NCBI RefSeq assembly: GCF_030380735.1
Contig: NZ_JAUDRZ010000029.1
Span: 566 to 64,565, forward strand
Reading direction: 5' to 3'
DNA: 64,000 nucleotides
Source: Rhizobium sp. S152
GTDB taxonomy: Bacteria > Pseudomonadota > Alphaproteobacteria > Rhizobiales > Rhizobiaceae
Below the pieces are notes generated by a model that saw only the letters and a list, made by a program, of their open reading frames with translations, had not been told where the DNA came from and did no database searches. This document shows, piece by piece, positions 51,550-60,646 of this stretch. How positions within the stretch are numbered: the stretch's first letter is position 1; every line of letters starts with the position of its first letter. The position numbers and the translations under genes are program-made.

Positions 51550-52061
51550 GTACTGCAAGTTTAATCAAAGCCACCAAGATCACTATTTAGGTGAGCGATT
51601 GATTGTTCGAAACCTTTCAAGGGCTGGGCTTGCAAATCTACAAAAATTCCGAAGCTATTGAAAAGATTGAGAGGAAGGAATGGGCTTGATATCCGATACC
51701 GTGCATGTCGTCCTGTGGAGCGCCCTGTGAAAGTCGGGCAATCCCATCCAGGCTACAAACGCATCTTGTTTGTCACGGTGGCGCACAGCCACGTAGCGGC
51801 CGATCGATTAGGCAAATCCGGCGCAACGCCCAAGCAATTGAATGAACATGGCGATTGGCAATAGGATCGCAACCTTGGAGAGAAATATAAGATGTCGCCT
51901 ATTCTGAATATGGTGGTGATAAACATGTATAGATAGAGAAAGTGATATCACAAAAAACTTGGTAATGATGATGTATAGTAAGTTTTACATAAAATTAAGC
52001 CATTCTTTCCGATTGTGTATTCAAGGAAGCATTTTTTACCTTATGTCTCGGGAGATTAGAA
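51550..52061. other. Intergenic region with AT-rich promoter of the chemotaxis receptor
   Basis: 512 bp. A 68-codon frame at 51658-51864 has no recognisable family. The last ~170 bp (51890-52060) are strongly AT-rich and probably carry the receptor promoter. Confidence 0.5.
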
Positions 52062-53762
52062 ATGAGCGCATTCATTCGCATTCCTTCTGAAGCCAATCGT
52101 GTTCTTGAGGCCGTCGCTCGCTCGCAGGCAATCATTGAATTCGATCTGTCAGGTAAAATCCTCACCGCCAATGAAAATTTCTGCAAGACGGTCGGGTATG
52201 AACTCGCCGAAATCATTGGACAGCATCATCGCATTTTCGTCGAGCCAGCCGAAGCATCGTCGCAAGAGTATCTTATGTTTTGGCAGCGGCTTGCAAAAGG
52301 CGAACATGATCAAAGGCAGTATAGGCGGATTGCAAAAGGGGGTCGGGAAGTTTGGATAGAAGCGTCATACAACCCCGTCCTTAAAAATGGAAAGCCATAC
52401 AAGGTCGTGAAATTTGCGACCGACATTACCATAACCAAAATCAGCGAGGCGACTGCGAGCGGCAAGCTCGACGCGCTTTCTCGGGCGCAAGCGATCATCG
52501 AATTCACTCCGGACGGAATAATCCAGACGGCGAACGAGAATTTTCTCGCTGTGGTCGGATACCATTTGTCCGAGATCGCCGGAAGGCATCACTCAATGTT
52601 TTGCGATCCAGAATACGCGAAGAGCAAGGATTATGATCGCTTCTGGCAGGAACTGCGCGCTGGCATGTTCGTCGCTAACGAATTCGAGCGCGTTGCCAAG
52701 GCAGGGAACCGCGTTTTCATTCAGGCGTCCTATAACCCGATATTCGACATGAGCGGGCGAGTTTTCAAGATTGTCAAGTTTGCAACCGATGTCACTTCTA
52801 GAGTGGAAAATGTCGGCCGCCTCGGCCGCGCTCTCAAAGAACTCGCTGAAGGTGACCTCACCCGAACAATCGATCACCATTTCATAGATTCACTTGAAAG
52901 CCTACGTGAGGACTACAATGGAGCAGCGGGCAAGCTTCGGGCGGCGATGTTGTCGGTGACGGCAAATGCGCGAGCGATCGCCGCTGGATCGAGAGAGATT
53001 GGCGCGGCAGCCAACGACTTCTCAAGAAGGACGGAACAACAAGCAGCCTCGGTCGAGGAAACGGCAGGCGCCGTTGAGCAGATTACGAAGACAGTCTTGG
53101 AATCAAGTCATCGCGCTGGCGATGCAGGTGAATTGGTCGCAAAGGCGCGTGAAAATGCAGAGCATTCGGGAACAGTCGTTCGCAAGGCGGTCGGCGCGAT
53201 GACGGAGATTGAGCGGTCGTCCCAAGAGATATCGAGCATAATTGGTGTAATCGATGACATCGCGTTCCAGACTAATCTCTTGGCGTTGAATGCCGGCGTC
53301 GAAGCAGCGCGAGCCGGTGAGGCCGGAAAGGGATTTGCGGTTGTGGCGCAAGAAGTTCGTGAGCTCGCCCAGCGTTCGGCAAGTGCTGCAAGGGAGATCA
53401 AGATGCTTATCAACACCTCGGCGCAACACGTCCGTGCCGGCGTAGCACTTGTCGACCAGACCGGACAGTCGCTCGAGCAGATGGTCTCGCAGGTGCAGGC
53501 GATCGACGCAAATGTATCCGCGATAGCGGAAAGCTCTCGCGAACAATCGATGAGCCTTAAGGAAATTAACCAAGCCGTAAATGGAATGGACCAGGGAACG
53601 CAGCAAAATGCAGCAATGGTCGAACAATCCACTGCAGCGAGCGTGGCTTTGGCGCGGGAAGCAGAAGCGTTGTTTGCTCTGATTAATCAGTTCAAGGTGG
53701 GCAGCGATGCGTCTTCGAATGCGAATGCACCAGCGCCTATACCGTTCGCGCGCCGGGCCTAA
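52062..53762 (+). CDS. Soluble methyl-accepting chemotaxis protein with two PAS domains
   Basis: 566 residues, no membrane segment. Two closely similar PAS domains (~15-130 with ANENFCKTVGYELAEIIGQHHRIFV; ~135-250 with NENFLAVVGYHLSEIAGRHH), each followed by a PAC-like GREVWIEASYNP / GNRVFIQASYNP, then a HAMP-like link and the MCP signalling hairpin with DIAFQTNLLALNAGVEAARA at its tip. It resembles Aer-like cytoplasmic energy or redox sensors, and the PAS pair may bind FAD or haem. The downstream gene is an HD-GYP protein. Confidence 0.95.
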   Translation: MSAFIRIPSEANRVLEAVARSQAIIEFDLSGKILTANENFCKTVGYELAEIIGQHHRIFVEPAEASSQEYLMFWQRLAKGEHDQRQYRRIAKGGREVWIEASYNPVLKNGKPYKVVKFATDITITKISEATASGKLDALSRAQAIIEFTPDGIIQTANENFLAVVGYHLSEIAGRHHSMFCDPEYAKSKDYDRFWQELRAGMFVANEFERVAKAGNRVFIQASYNPIFDMSGRVFKIVKFATDVTSRVENVGRLGRALKELAEGDLTRTIDHHFIDSLESLREDYNGAAGKLRAAMLSVTANARAIAAGSREIGAAANDFSRRTEQQAASVEETAGAVEQITKTVLESSHRAGDAGELVAKARENAEHSGTVVRKAVGAMTEIERSSQEISSIIGVIDDIAFQTNLLALNAGVEAARAGEAGKGFAVVAQEVRELAQRSASAAREIKMLINTSAQHVRAGVALVDQTGQSLEQMVSQVQAIDANVSAIAESSREQSMSLKEINQAVNGMDQGTQQNAAMVEQSTAASVALAREAEALFALINQFKVGSDASSNANAPAPIPFARRA

Positions 53763-53859
53763 CGCGTCGGCTGAGCGATGCCGGATCCGAAACAGGGTTC
53801 GGCAAGGTTCATTGCCAAATTTCATTTCTTCTCCAAGCCCACAGCACGAGTGTACTAGG

Positions 53860-54789
53860 TTGATCAAACTGATCCTGAAGAGCCAGCTGAGAACAGGAAT
53901 GTACGTTGAGTCCATAAAGGGGGAATGGGTTAACGGTGGTCCGGCCGCTCGTCGACTCTTGCTCAAGTCAGATCATGAGGTAGCTCGGCTAAAAGCAGGA
54001 AATTTTGAGGGCGTCTTCATCAACACCGCGCTCGGTATTGATGTGGCCAACGCCGTTCAAGCGGCTGTGCCAACGGCCGATCTGGCTGCCGTCGAGCACG
54101 CGATCAAAGATGCCGTCAGGAATCTTCACATCGCATTTGAAGGCGCCATCAAAGCCAAGTCAGTTTCGTTGGGGGCGTTCGAACCGGTGGTCGCGACGCT
54201 CAAAACAACGGTTCAGCGCCACCCAGCTCTCTTGATCGGCATGACACGGCTCAAGAGCAAAGATGACGTCACGTTTGTGCATTCCGTTGCGGTGAGTGCA
54301 CTAATGATGCATTTTGCCGATGCCCTGGAACTCGATGAGGCCACCACAAAAAACCTTGGAATTGCGGGTCTCTTGCACGACATTGGAAAGCTCTCTATCG
54401 CTTCCGAAATTCTGAACAAGGCCGGCACACTTGGAGCTGACGAACGCCGAGTCATCCAGGACCATCCGATTAAAGGCCACGAGATACTTAGAGATGCGGA
54501 AGGCGTTCCGCCCGTGGTACTGGACATATGTCGCCATCATCATGAACGTCTCGATGGGTACGGATACCCCGATAGACTTTCCGGCGAAGCTATCAGCAAA
54601 TTCGTAAGGATGAGCACGATATGCGACGTCTTCGATGCGGTAACATCTGTCAGGCCATACAAAAAACCGTGGACGACCGCCCAGGCTATAAGATGGATGC
54701 TGAGCGCGGATGGAGTGTTCGACCGTAAGCTACTGTGGGCATTCGCTTGTAGTTTGGACCTGCCTTCCGAGACAGTCTTGGCTGACTGA
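53860..54789 (+). CDS. HD-GYP domain cyclic-di-GMP phosphodiesterase
   Basis: About 309 residues. A DUF3391-like N-terminus (LIKLILKSQLRTGMYVES) leads to an HD-GYP domain with FVHSVAVSALM, the HD of LLHDIGKLSI, a DHPIKGHEIL helix and HHHERLDGYGYPDRL (HD-GYP signature). It should hydrolyse cyclic-di-GMP. The start is uncertain: TTG 53860 fits the domain but has a poor ribosome site; the open frame begins at 53707 inside the receptor gene. Close to the upstream chemotaxis gene, so possibly co-transcribed. Confidence 0.88.
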   Translation: MIKLILKSQLRTGMYVESIKGEWVNGGPAARRLLLKSDHEVARLKAGNFEGVFINTALGIDVANAVQAAVPTADLAAVEHAIKDAVRNLHIAFEGAIKAKSVSLGAFEPVVATLKTTVQRHPALLIGMTRLKSKDDVTFVHSVAVSALMMHFADALELDEATTKNLGIAGLLHDIGKLSIASEILNKAGTLGADERRVIQDHPIKGHEILRDAEGVPPVVLDICRHHHERLDGYGYPDRLSGEAISKFVRMSTICDVFDAVTSVRPYKKPWTTAQAIRWMLSADGVFDRKLLWAFACSLDLPSETVLAD

Positions 54790-55203
54790 GACGCGCCGGA
54801 GAGGCTGTTGTGTCAGAGACGGCGCGAAAGGGAGTTGCCTTAGCCATCCTAAGGCATTCGAATGCGTCCAGCTTGGTCGAGATCGACGGTGAAGCCCACA
54901 TAGACGAACGTGGCTATCTTGCCGAGACAATGCCTCAGTCGTCTCTCTGCTCCCGAACCGACCTGTACAAATCTCGTCGCGGACATTTCGATCACAGGCA
55001 GTCTGTGCAACGGCCACCCATCGCTTGATGATCAGCTTCGCCGCCCAAGCATGTTCGGCCTTTAATACCATCCATCCCGACCTTGTGTCTAGGAAACCGG
55101 CAGCAGGGTGGGCCTCGGAAATAGTTCGCTGAGTGCTGTAACAAACACACCCGGAACGCCGTAGTTGCCCTTGACGTTGCACACCGAAAAATTGAGCACG
55201 ATC
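54790..55203. other. Intergenic region, nothing recognised
   Basis: 414 bp between the HD-GYP gene and the cytochrome remnant. A 72-codon plus-strand frame (54810-55028) and a minus-strand frame have no family features. Likely decayed sequence. Confidence 0.45.
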
Positions 55204-55602
55204 ATGGCGACACTCGACGACTTCAGCGAAACACCGCCTGCTCCGCTCAAAAGGATATTCATCCGACGCCACTCCGTCGTGACCTGCATCACGCATTGGA
55301 TCAACGCCCTTTGTCTCAGGCACTTGCTGATGAGCGGCCTGCACATCTTCTACGCACATCCGTCGCTCTACCGGGGCCAGTACAGTGCCGAAGCCGATCC
55401 GTCCTGGCTATCAATCGAGGGGGTCGGCGAGGACCTGGGAATCGCGCACGGTGCGCCACTGCGGCTGAGGGTCGCGGCATCCTGGCTACAAGCACGCGAA
55501 ATACCTGATGCGGATCGAAATCAGTGTCAGCTTTGCCTCGCTATGGGGAGGCAAGGGCGGTTTCTGGGAGGATCGTGGCTATGAATGGTACGCGGGAATT
55601 TG
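55204..55602 (+). pseudogene. Deletion remnant joining a cytochrome b gene to a molybdopterin oxidoreductase gene
   Basis: The first ~78 codons are the start of a b-type cytochrome subunit (MATLDDFSETPPAPLKRIFI; VVTCITHWINALCLRHLLMS with a haem-ligand-like His). Near 55440 the sequence becomes the C-terminus of a sulfite-oxidase-like molybdopterin protein: HGAPLRLRV, then, after a frameshift near 55465, GYKHAKYLMRIE and WGGKGGFWEDRGYEWYAGI-stop. Such cytochrome plus molybdoenzyme pairs normally precede an MXKDX-type protein, which is exactly what follows. Confidence 0.82.
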
Positions 55603-55643
55603 ACGAGCTCTCGGGCAATCAAGCCCTTATGGAGGAGAAGACC

Positions 55644-55916
55644 ATGTTGAAGTGTACTCTGGCTGCCATCGTTCTGGCATCGGTATCGGCAGTGCCGGTC
55701 CTCGCGGCGGAGACTATGATGATGGCGAAATGCGACGATGCATCGATGATGAAGATGCAGGCGCAGATCGACGGCATGAAAGACCCGATGATGAAGGAAA
55801 AGAAGGAAATGGCTGCCAAGGAAATGATGATGGCCCATGATTCCATGGAGGCGAAGAAGATGGATGATTGCAAGATGCACATGGACAACGCCATGAAGAG
55901 CATCGGTAAGATGTGA
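55644..55916 (+). CDS. Methionine-rich periplasmic protein (MXKDX-repeat type)
   Basis: 90 residues with 20 methionines. Signal peptide MLKCTLAAIVLASVSAVPVL with cleavage near AA-E, then a mature part of Met, Lys, Asp and Glu (MKDPMMKEKKEMAAKEMMM; MDDCKMHMDN) with two cysteines. It resembles the pentapeptide MXKDX proteins found next to molybdopterin oxidoreductase/cytochrome b operons; metal binding or methionine-oxidation buffering is a guess. GGAGGAG lies about six bases upstream of the ATG. Its presumed partner genes are deleted just upstream. Confidence 0.88.
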   Translation: MLKCTLAAIVLASVSAVPVLAAETMMMAKCDDASMMKMQAQIDGMKDPMMKEKKEMAAKEMMMAHDSMEAKKMDDCKMHMDNAMKSIGKM

Positions 55917-55926
55917 TGCTTGCATC

Positions 55927-55964
55927 GGGGACAGGTGGTCTAGTTGCCACCTGCCCCCGTTTTC
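55927..55964 (+). terminator. Rho-independent terminator after the Met-rich gene
   Basis: GGGG-A-CAGGTGG and CCACCTG-CCCCC form a strong stem with an eight-base loop, 10 bases after the stop, followed by GTTTTC. The T-run is short but the stem is GC-rich. Confidence 0.7.
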
Positions 55965-56107
55965 ATCAAAACACTCTTGGTTTAGAGCGGTATTGACTTT
56001 AAGGGGGGTGTCGCCGAGACGAAAAACGTCAGTGCAAGATCGGCAAACTGCCTCGGACTACAACTGTCTGAACTTGGCTCGCATCAATCAACTCGCATCG
56101 CGGCGGT

Positions 56108-56398
56108 CTATACCGTGTCTGCGATCACGAAGCCGTCCAGCGCTCGGTCCAGGATGATCGCCTGCGGATCAACCGCCCTGACTTTCGAACCGGATGGCCC
56201 GTCCCATAACCGCTCCAGCATTGCAGACGTCGACTTCGACGTTCCAACGATGAGCGCGGACACAGACCCGTCGCCCTCGTTCCTTACCCAGCCTGTCAGT
56301 CCGAGCTGGACCGCTTCGTCGCGGGTCCATGCGCGATAGCTCACTCCCTGGACTTTTCCTGTTATCCTGACGTGAAAGGCAAACAGATCGACACTCAT
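56108..56398 (-). CDS. acyP: Acylphosphatase
   Basis: 96 residues with the two family signatures GKVQGVSYRAWTRDEA (catalytic R22) and GWVRNEGDGSV (N40). It hydrolyses acyl-phosphates such as acetyl- or carbamoyl-phosphate in the cytoplasm. AGGAGA lies about six bases upstream of the ATG at 56398; the open frame further upstream is antisense to the monooxygenase and was removed. Divergent from the flavin monooxygenase with 78 bp between starts. Confidence 0.93.
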   Translation of the reverse strand: MSVDLFAFHVRITGKVQGVSYRAWTRDEAVQLGLTGWVRNEGDGSVSALIVGTSKSTSAMLERLWDGPSGSKVRAVDPQAIILDRALDGFVIADTV

Positions 56399-56476
56399 GA
56401 GGTCTCCTGATTGAACTCTCGATCTCGTATAAGATGCTGCTCGAGGTACAAATGGCAAGCGCGTGAGGATGCTGTC

Positions 56477-57598
56477 GTGGCAGGCGAGATCGTCATCGTT
56501 GGAGCGGGCCCTGCAGGACTTGCCTGTGCAGCGGCGCTGCGCGTTCGAGGGCGCGCCTCCATCATCCTCGAGGCGGCCGATCGTATTGGCGCGTCTTGGC
56601 ATGGTCACTACGACAGGCTGCATCTTCATACATCAAAGGCTCACTCCGCCTTGCCAGGGCGGCCGATGCCCACATCGTTCCCTCGGTATCCGTCTCGGCT
56701 GCAAGTTATCGAATATCTGGAGGAGTATGCGTGCGCCGAGCAACTTCATATCCGGATACACAAGAGGGTCACGTTCGTCCAACGGGAGGGCAACTGGGTA
56801 GTAGGCATCGATGACGGAGAGAAACTTCGAACGAATGTGGTCATCGTCGCGACTGGATTGTCACACACGCCCATCAAGCCTCGTTGGGCGGACGAAACGT
56901 CGTTCGATGGCGTCATTATGCACTCCTCGGAGTACCACAATGCGGCAGCGCTGAACGGGCGCAAGGTACTTGTCGTGGGTTTTGGAAACTCTGCCGGGGA
57001 AATCGCCTTGGAGTGCGCCTCTGCAGGACTCACCGTCGCCATGTCAGTCAGGGGAGGGGTCAATGTCGTGCCGCGGGAATTGCTTGGAATACCTAGCGCT
57101 ACGATTGCGATCGCGCAACGATATCTACCGTCGCGCGTCGCTGACGGATTGAACGCACCACTGCTTCGCTTGCGGTATAGTGATCTCGCTTTTCTCGGAC
57201 TAAGACTAGCAGACAAGGGTCCGTTGAGGACGATGGTCGAGCGTGGGCGTACGCCACTGATCGACATAGGAACCATCGCCGCGATCAGAAAAGGCGATAT
57301 CAGGGTGTTCCCGGGCATATCCAGCGTCGCCGGGTCGACCGTCCAGTTCGAAAACGGCCAGTCGTTCGAATGCGACGCGATCGTGCTCGCGACGGGCTAT
57401 GTTCCAGCGCTGAGTGGTCTGCTGCCTGACATTGTTAAGAGGTTTCCGGAAACGTCGAGGCCAAATAGAGGTGATCTCCATCCGCATGGCGATGGCTTGT
57501 ATTTCTGCGGTTTCAATCCCGCCGCGGCGGGATTGCTTAGGCAGATCGGCATCGAGGCGGACGCCATAGCGTGTTCGATTTTGCGGCGCCTCGGCTAG
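56477..57598 (+). CDS. FAD/NADPH-dependent monooxygenase-like oxidoreductase
   Basis: 373 residues from a GTG at 56477 (GAGG eight bases before). FAD motif IVIVGAGPAGLACAAALRVR, a GASWHGHYDRLHLHTSKAHS substrate/FAD block, NADPH motif VLVVGFGNSAGEIALE and VLATGYVPALSGLLPD. It matches the plant YUCCA/bacterial FMO-like family rather than Baeyer-Villiger enzymes (the FxGxxxHxxxW motif is replaced by VIMHSSEYHN). It oxygenates a small N- or S-containing compound or an auxin-type precursor; the substrate is unknown. Confidence 0.9.
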   Translation: MAGEIVIVGAGPAGLACAAALRVRGRASIILEAADRIGASWHGHYDRLHLHTSKAHSALPGRPMPTSFPRYPSRLQVIEYLEEYACAEQLHIRIHKRVTFVQREGNWVVGIDDGEKLRTNVVIVATGLSHTPIKPRWADETSFDGVIMHSSEYHNAAALNGRKVLVVGFGNSAGEIALECASAGLTVAMSVRGGVNVVPRELLGIPSATIAIAQRYLPSRVADGLNAPLLRLRYSDLAFLGLRLADKGPLRTMVERGRTPLIDIGTIAAIRKGDIRVFPGISSVAGSTVQFENGQSFECDAIVLATGYVPALSGLLPDIVKRFPETSRPNRGDLHPHGDGLYFCGFNPAAAGLLRQIGIEADAIACSILRRLG

Positions 57599-58134
57599 CG
57601 TGCCACTTCGCTATCGGCGAGAGGCACGTTGGCTAAGGGTCGAGTAGAGGGCGGTTTCGACGTGTATGAGCCTACCGGGCACATGTGGCAAGCTATTCAC
57701 AAATGGGCTTACTTTGCGATTGCGTCTGCACCGTTTCAAGGGCGGGACGTCGATAAATCAAAACGGGGTACGGATGCGTACCTCATGAATGTGGCCAAAG
57801 ACAAAAGGCCGAGGCGCGACGCACACGCGAAGTCCGACCGCAGTGCTTCATAAACATGATTGTTCCGGGTTTGCGGCAGCGCCCATTTAAGAACTTGTGT
57901 GTTATGTGGCATCTCCCCCATTAGCTTATTTGCGGTCGGCGGCCATGACCGGAGAATTTTCTGTGGAACCAATGCAACGACGTCTGCAACGGGTTACATA
58001 GGATTGGCGCGCGCGACTGGCGACCTTCGACGTCATCCCGCTCGAAATCCAGCGACTTCAAGGATGAGGACAATCGCTTTCCAAACCCCTAAATTCTGAG
58101 CATATCTCACTTTCTGGTTACGTGTTAAAGTCCT
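57599..58134. other. Intergenic region without a supported gene
   Basis: 536 bp. Frames at 57629-57853, 57860-58099 and the minus-strand 57736-57972 lack ribosome sites and known domains. Nothing else seen. Confidence 0.5.
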
Positions 58135-58155
58135 CGCTCTCTGGGGGAGAGAGCG
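58135..58155 (+). promoter_or_regulatory. Hairpin that sequesters a ribosome-binding site
   Basis: CGCTCTCT and AGAGAGCG are perfect eight-base arms around GGGGG, ending five bases before an ATG. The purine-rich ribosome site of the next gene lies in the loop and 3' arm, so the structure could limit translation, for example as a thermometer-like element. Function is inference. Confidence 0.45.
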
Positions 58156-58159
58156 GAAA

Positions 58160-58357
58160 ATGGATCATATTAAAGAGCTTTTGATTGGACTGCGTGACCG
58201 CGCCTCACGCATCGACGCTCCGATGCTTGTCTACTTGTTGGACATGGCGATAGTTGAAGCCGATGACACCATTCGTGGCGCGCCGACCATCGCTGGCCGA
58301 ACGGATAAGACACGTGGCGATATCGCTTCATCTTTAGTGGAGCCGAAGAAAACATAG
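58160..58357 (+). CDS. Small hypothetical protein (65 residues)
   Basis: It starts MDHIKELLIGLRDRASRIDA with a purine-rich ribosome site (GGGGGAGAGAGCGG). The first half is an amphipathic helix-like stretch (PMLVYLLDMAIVEADDTI), the second half polar (GRTDKTRGDIASS). No family is recognised, but composition and start signal look genuine. The site is inside a hairpin, suggesting controlled expression. Confidence 0.55.
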   Translation: MDHIKELLIGLRDRASRIDAPMLVYLLDMAIVEADDTIRGAPTIAGRTDKTRGDIASSLVEPKKT

Positions 58358-58412
58358 CTCGAGCGAATCCTCACTGCTTAGGGGTGTTTTACGGTGACGG
58401 CATCGCTCGCCC

Positions 58413-59417
58413 ATGGTAGATGTTCCGCCAATGGTAGAAATCCACCGCGCGGGCTCACCCACACAAATCGACATGTTCTCGGCACTACCTGAGGGCAAGA
58501 CTTGTCGCGAGCCTTCGGGCGCGCGATTTCGTCACGACACCATGAGCGAGCAACAGATGTTGGCCTATCTGCAGGCAACGGGCCGCTACCGCATTTTGCG
58601 AAAATTGGATCCTCGCCCGATCGCTTTCAATCTCAGGCCTGGATTTCCGCTGCGGGGTGTCATCCTCGATACCGAGACTACCGGGCTTAGCAGTCGCAAG
58701 GACGAGATTATCGAGATCGGAGCGATCGCCTTTACCTTTGATGAGAGTGGCATCGTCGGTGACGTAGCGGGGATCTATGGAGGCCTGCAGGAGCCTAGCG
58801 CCTCAATACCAGCGGAGATCACGAAGCTCACTGGCATTACAGACGAGATGGTGGCCGGGCAACTGATCGATATCCAGGCGCTGAGAGCGTTGGTTGATCC
58901 TGCTGATCTGATCATTGCGCACAATGCCAGTTTCGACAGGCCGTTTTGCGAGGCTTTTTCGCCTATGTTCTCGGATAAGGCATGGGCCTGCTCCAATGCC
59001 GAAATTGACTGGTCGGCTCGCGGCTTTGAGGGAACGAAGCTGGGCTACCTCGTCGGCCAAGCAGGTTTTTTCCATGAGAGCCACCGCGCTGTGGATGACT
59101 GCTTTGCCCTGCTGGAAGTGCTGGATCGGGCTAGCGAACTCGACCGAGCGACGCCTTTTGCTGAACTCTATGAATCGAGTCAGCGGTCCCGTGCGCGAAT
59201 CTTTGCGGAAAACAGCCCTTTCGACCTCAAGGACCATCTGAAAGCACGCGGTTATCGTTGGTCTGACGGCAGCGAAGGTCGTCCAAAATGCTGGTGGATT
59301 GAGGTGGATGAGGCCAGCGTGGAAAGCGAGCTTCGCTATCTTCGTACGGATATTTACCGCTACGATGCCGATCCACCCATTCGGTACCTCACCGCCTTTG
59401 ACAGGTTCAAGGCGTAG
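58413..59417 (+). CDS. DEDDh 3'-5' exonuclease (DnaQ-like)
   Basis: Up to 334 residues. Exonuclease domain ~85-250 with ExoI GVILDTETTGLSSRKDEIIE (D, E), ExoII IIAHNASFDRPF (D) and ExoIII ESHRAVDDCFALLE (H, D). Unlike the epsilon subunit it has ~80 N-terminal residues and a C-terminal extension with GYRWSDGSEGRPKCWWIEVD. It probably trims DNA ends in repair. The start at 58413 is uncertain (58431 and 58473 possible). It lies in a repair cluster next to dinB and an SRAP gene, though convergent with dinB. Confidence 0.88.
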   Translation: MVDVPPMVEIHRAGSPTQIDMFSALPEGKTCREPSGARFRHDTMSEQQMLAYLQATGRYRILRKLDPRPIAFNLRPGFPLRGVILDTETTGLSSRKDEIIEIGAIAFTFDESGIVGDVAGIYGGLQEPSASIPAEITKLTGITDEMVAGQLIDIQALRALVDPADLIIAHNASFDRPFCEAFSPMFSDKAWACSNAEIDWSARGFEGTKLGYLVGQAGFFHESHRAVDDCFALLEVLDRASELDRATPFAELYESSQRSRARIFAENSPFDLKDHLKARGYRWSDGSEGRPKCWWIEVDEASVESELRYLRTDIYRYDADPPIRYLTAFDRFKA

Positions 59418-59530
59418 CTGTTTGCATCGACAGCAGACATCCGCGACAGCCCAGGCCGGGCCCTGCTTGGCGGATCCCTCAGCAAGAAGTTCAAGTAGAC
59501 AGCAGCGATTGTCGGCGGTTTGATATCGGA

Positions 59531-60646
59531 TCAGAGCATCAACAGCAATTGATCGGTCTGAAGGCCATCTGTTCGTTCAAGCGAGGATAGGGTCACACCG
59601 AGCAAACGCACGCCCTTTGCCGACGGGAAGATGGGCTTGATCAGTGAGTCGATGGTCTCCTCAATCGCGCTTGCCGATAAAAACGATCGTTCTCCTGTCC
59701 TGGCCCGCGTGATTTGTGTGAAGTCAGCATATTTCACCTTCAAGGTGACCGTCTTCGGCCGGATAGCGTTGACCTCGCAATATCGCCAAACCTTGGCGAT
59801 CAGTGGCCGCATTCCTTCGAGTGCCGGATCATAGCTATGAATATCCTGGGCGAACGTGTCCTCGGCGCTTATGGATTTGCGAACTCTGTCCGGCTTGACG
59901 CGGCGTTCATCGACACCTCGGGCGACGCCGTAAAAGTAGGGGCCAGCCTTTCCAAAATGCTGCGTCAGGAACTGCAGTGACTGGGCCTTGAGGTCGGCCC
60001 CCGTCTGGATCCCCAGCCGGTGCATCTTCTCGGCCGTGGCTGGCCCGACACCATGGAATTTCCTTACCGTCAGCCCGTCGACGAAAGCAGGGCCATTTCT
60101 CGGCGTGATGACCGCCTGGCCGTTCGGCTTGTTGAGGTCGGAGGCCATCTTGGCGAGAAACTTGTTGTAAGAGATGCCGGCCGAAGCATTCAGCCCTGTG
60201 ACCGCCTTGATCTTCGCGCGGATCTCCAGCGCGATCTCGGTGGCGATCTTCATATCTTTCAGATTCTCGGTGACATCGAGATAGGCCTCGTCAAGCGACA
60301 GTGGCTCGATCAACGGCGTGTATTCGGCAAAGATCTCACGGATCTGCTGCGAGACGGCGCGATAGACCTCGAAGCGTGGCGTCACAAAAATCAGATCAGG
60401 GCATTTGCGGGCGGCCGTGACCGAAGGCATCGCCGAATGAATACCGAATTTTCGGGCTTCATAGCTGGCTGCAGCAACCACGCCGCGCGCGGCAGCTCCA
60501 CCGACCGCCACCGGCTTTCCGCGCAGCTCCGGGTTATCGCGCTGTTCCACCGACGCGTAGAAGGCGTCCATGTCGACGTGGATAATCTTTCTGATGGTCG
60601 CGGCAGCCATAACATCCATCGGTGCAACCTCAGGCGGGACAGCCAT
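59531..60646 (-). CDS. dinB: DNA polymerase IV
   Basis: A 371-residue Y-family translesion polymerase. The palm residues are in IIHVDMDAFYASVEQRD and PLSLDEAYLDVTE, YNKFLAKMASDLNKP is the thumb/finger region, GVGPATAEKMHRLGI the helix-hairpin-helix, and the little-finger domain ends VRLLGVTLSSL. Start at 60646 (internal ATGs at 60619 and 60610 possible), overlapping the end of a small upstream gene by 17 bases. An SOS box lies before that gene, so damage-inducible co-expression is likely. Confidence 0.95.
   Translation of the reverse strand: MAVPPEVAPMDVMAAATIRKIIHVDMDAFYASVEQRDNPELRGKPVAVGGAAARGVVAAASYEARKFGIHSAMPSVTAARKCPDLIFVTPRFEVYRAVSQQIREIFAEYTPLIEPLSLDEAYLDVTENLKDMKIATEIALEIRAKIKAVTGLNASAGISYNKFLAKMASDLNKPNGQAVITPRNGPAFVDGLTVRKFHGVGPATAEKMHRLGIQTGADLKAQSLQFLTQHFGKAGPYFYGVARGVDERRVKPDRVRKSISAEDTFAQDIHSYDPALEGMRPLIAKVWRYCEVNAIRPKTVTLKVKYADFTQITRARTGERSFLSASAIEETIDSLIKPIFPSAKGVRLLGVTLSSLERTDGLQTDQLLLML

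Noticed and set aside
54810..55028. 72-codon plus-strand ORF after the HD-GYP gene
   Set aside because: No ribosome site and no domain pattern; codon choice unlike its neighbours.
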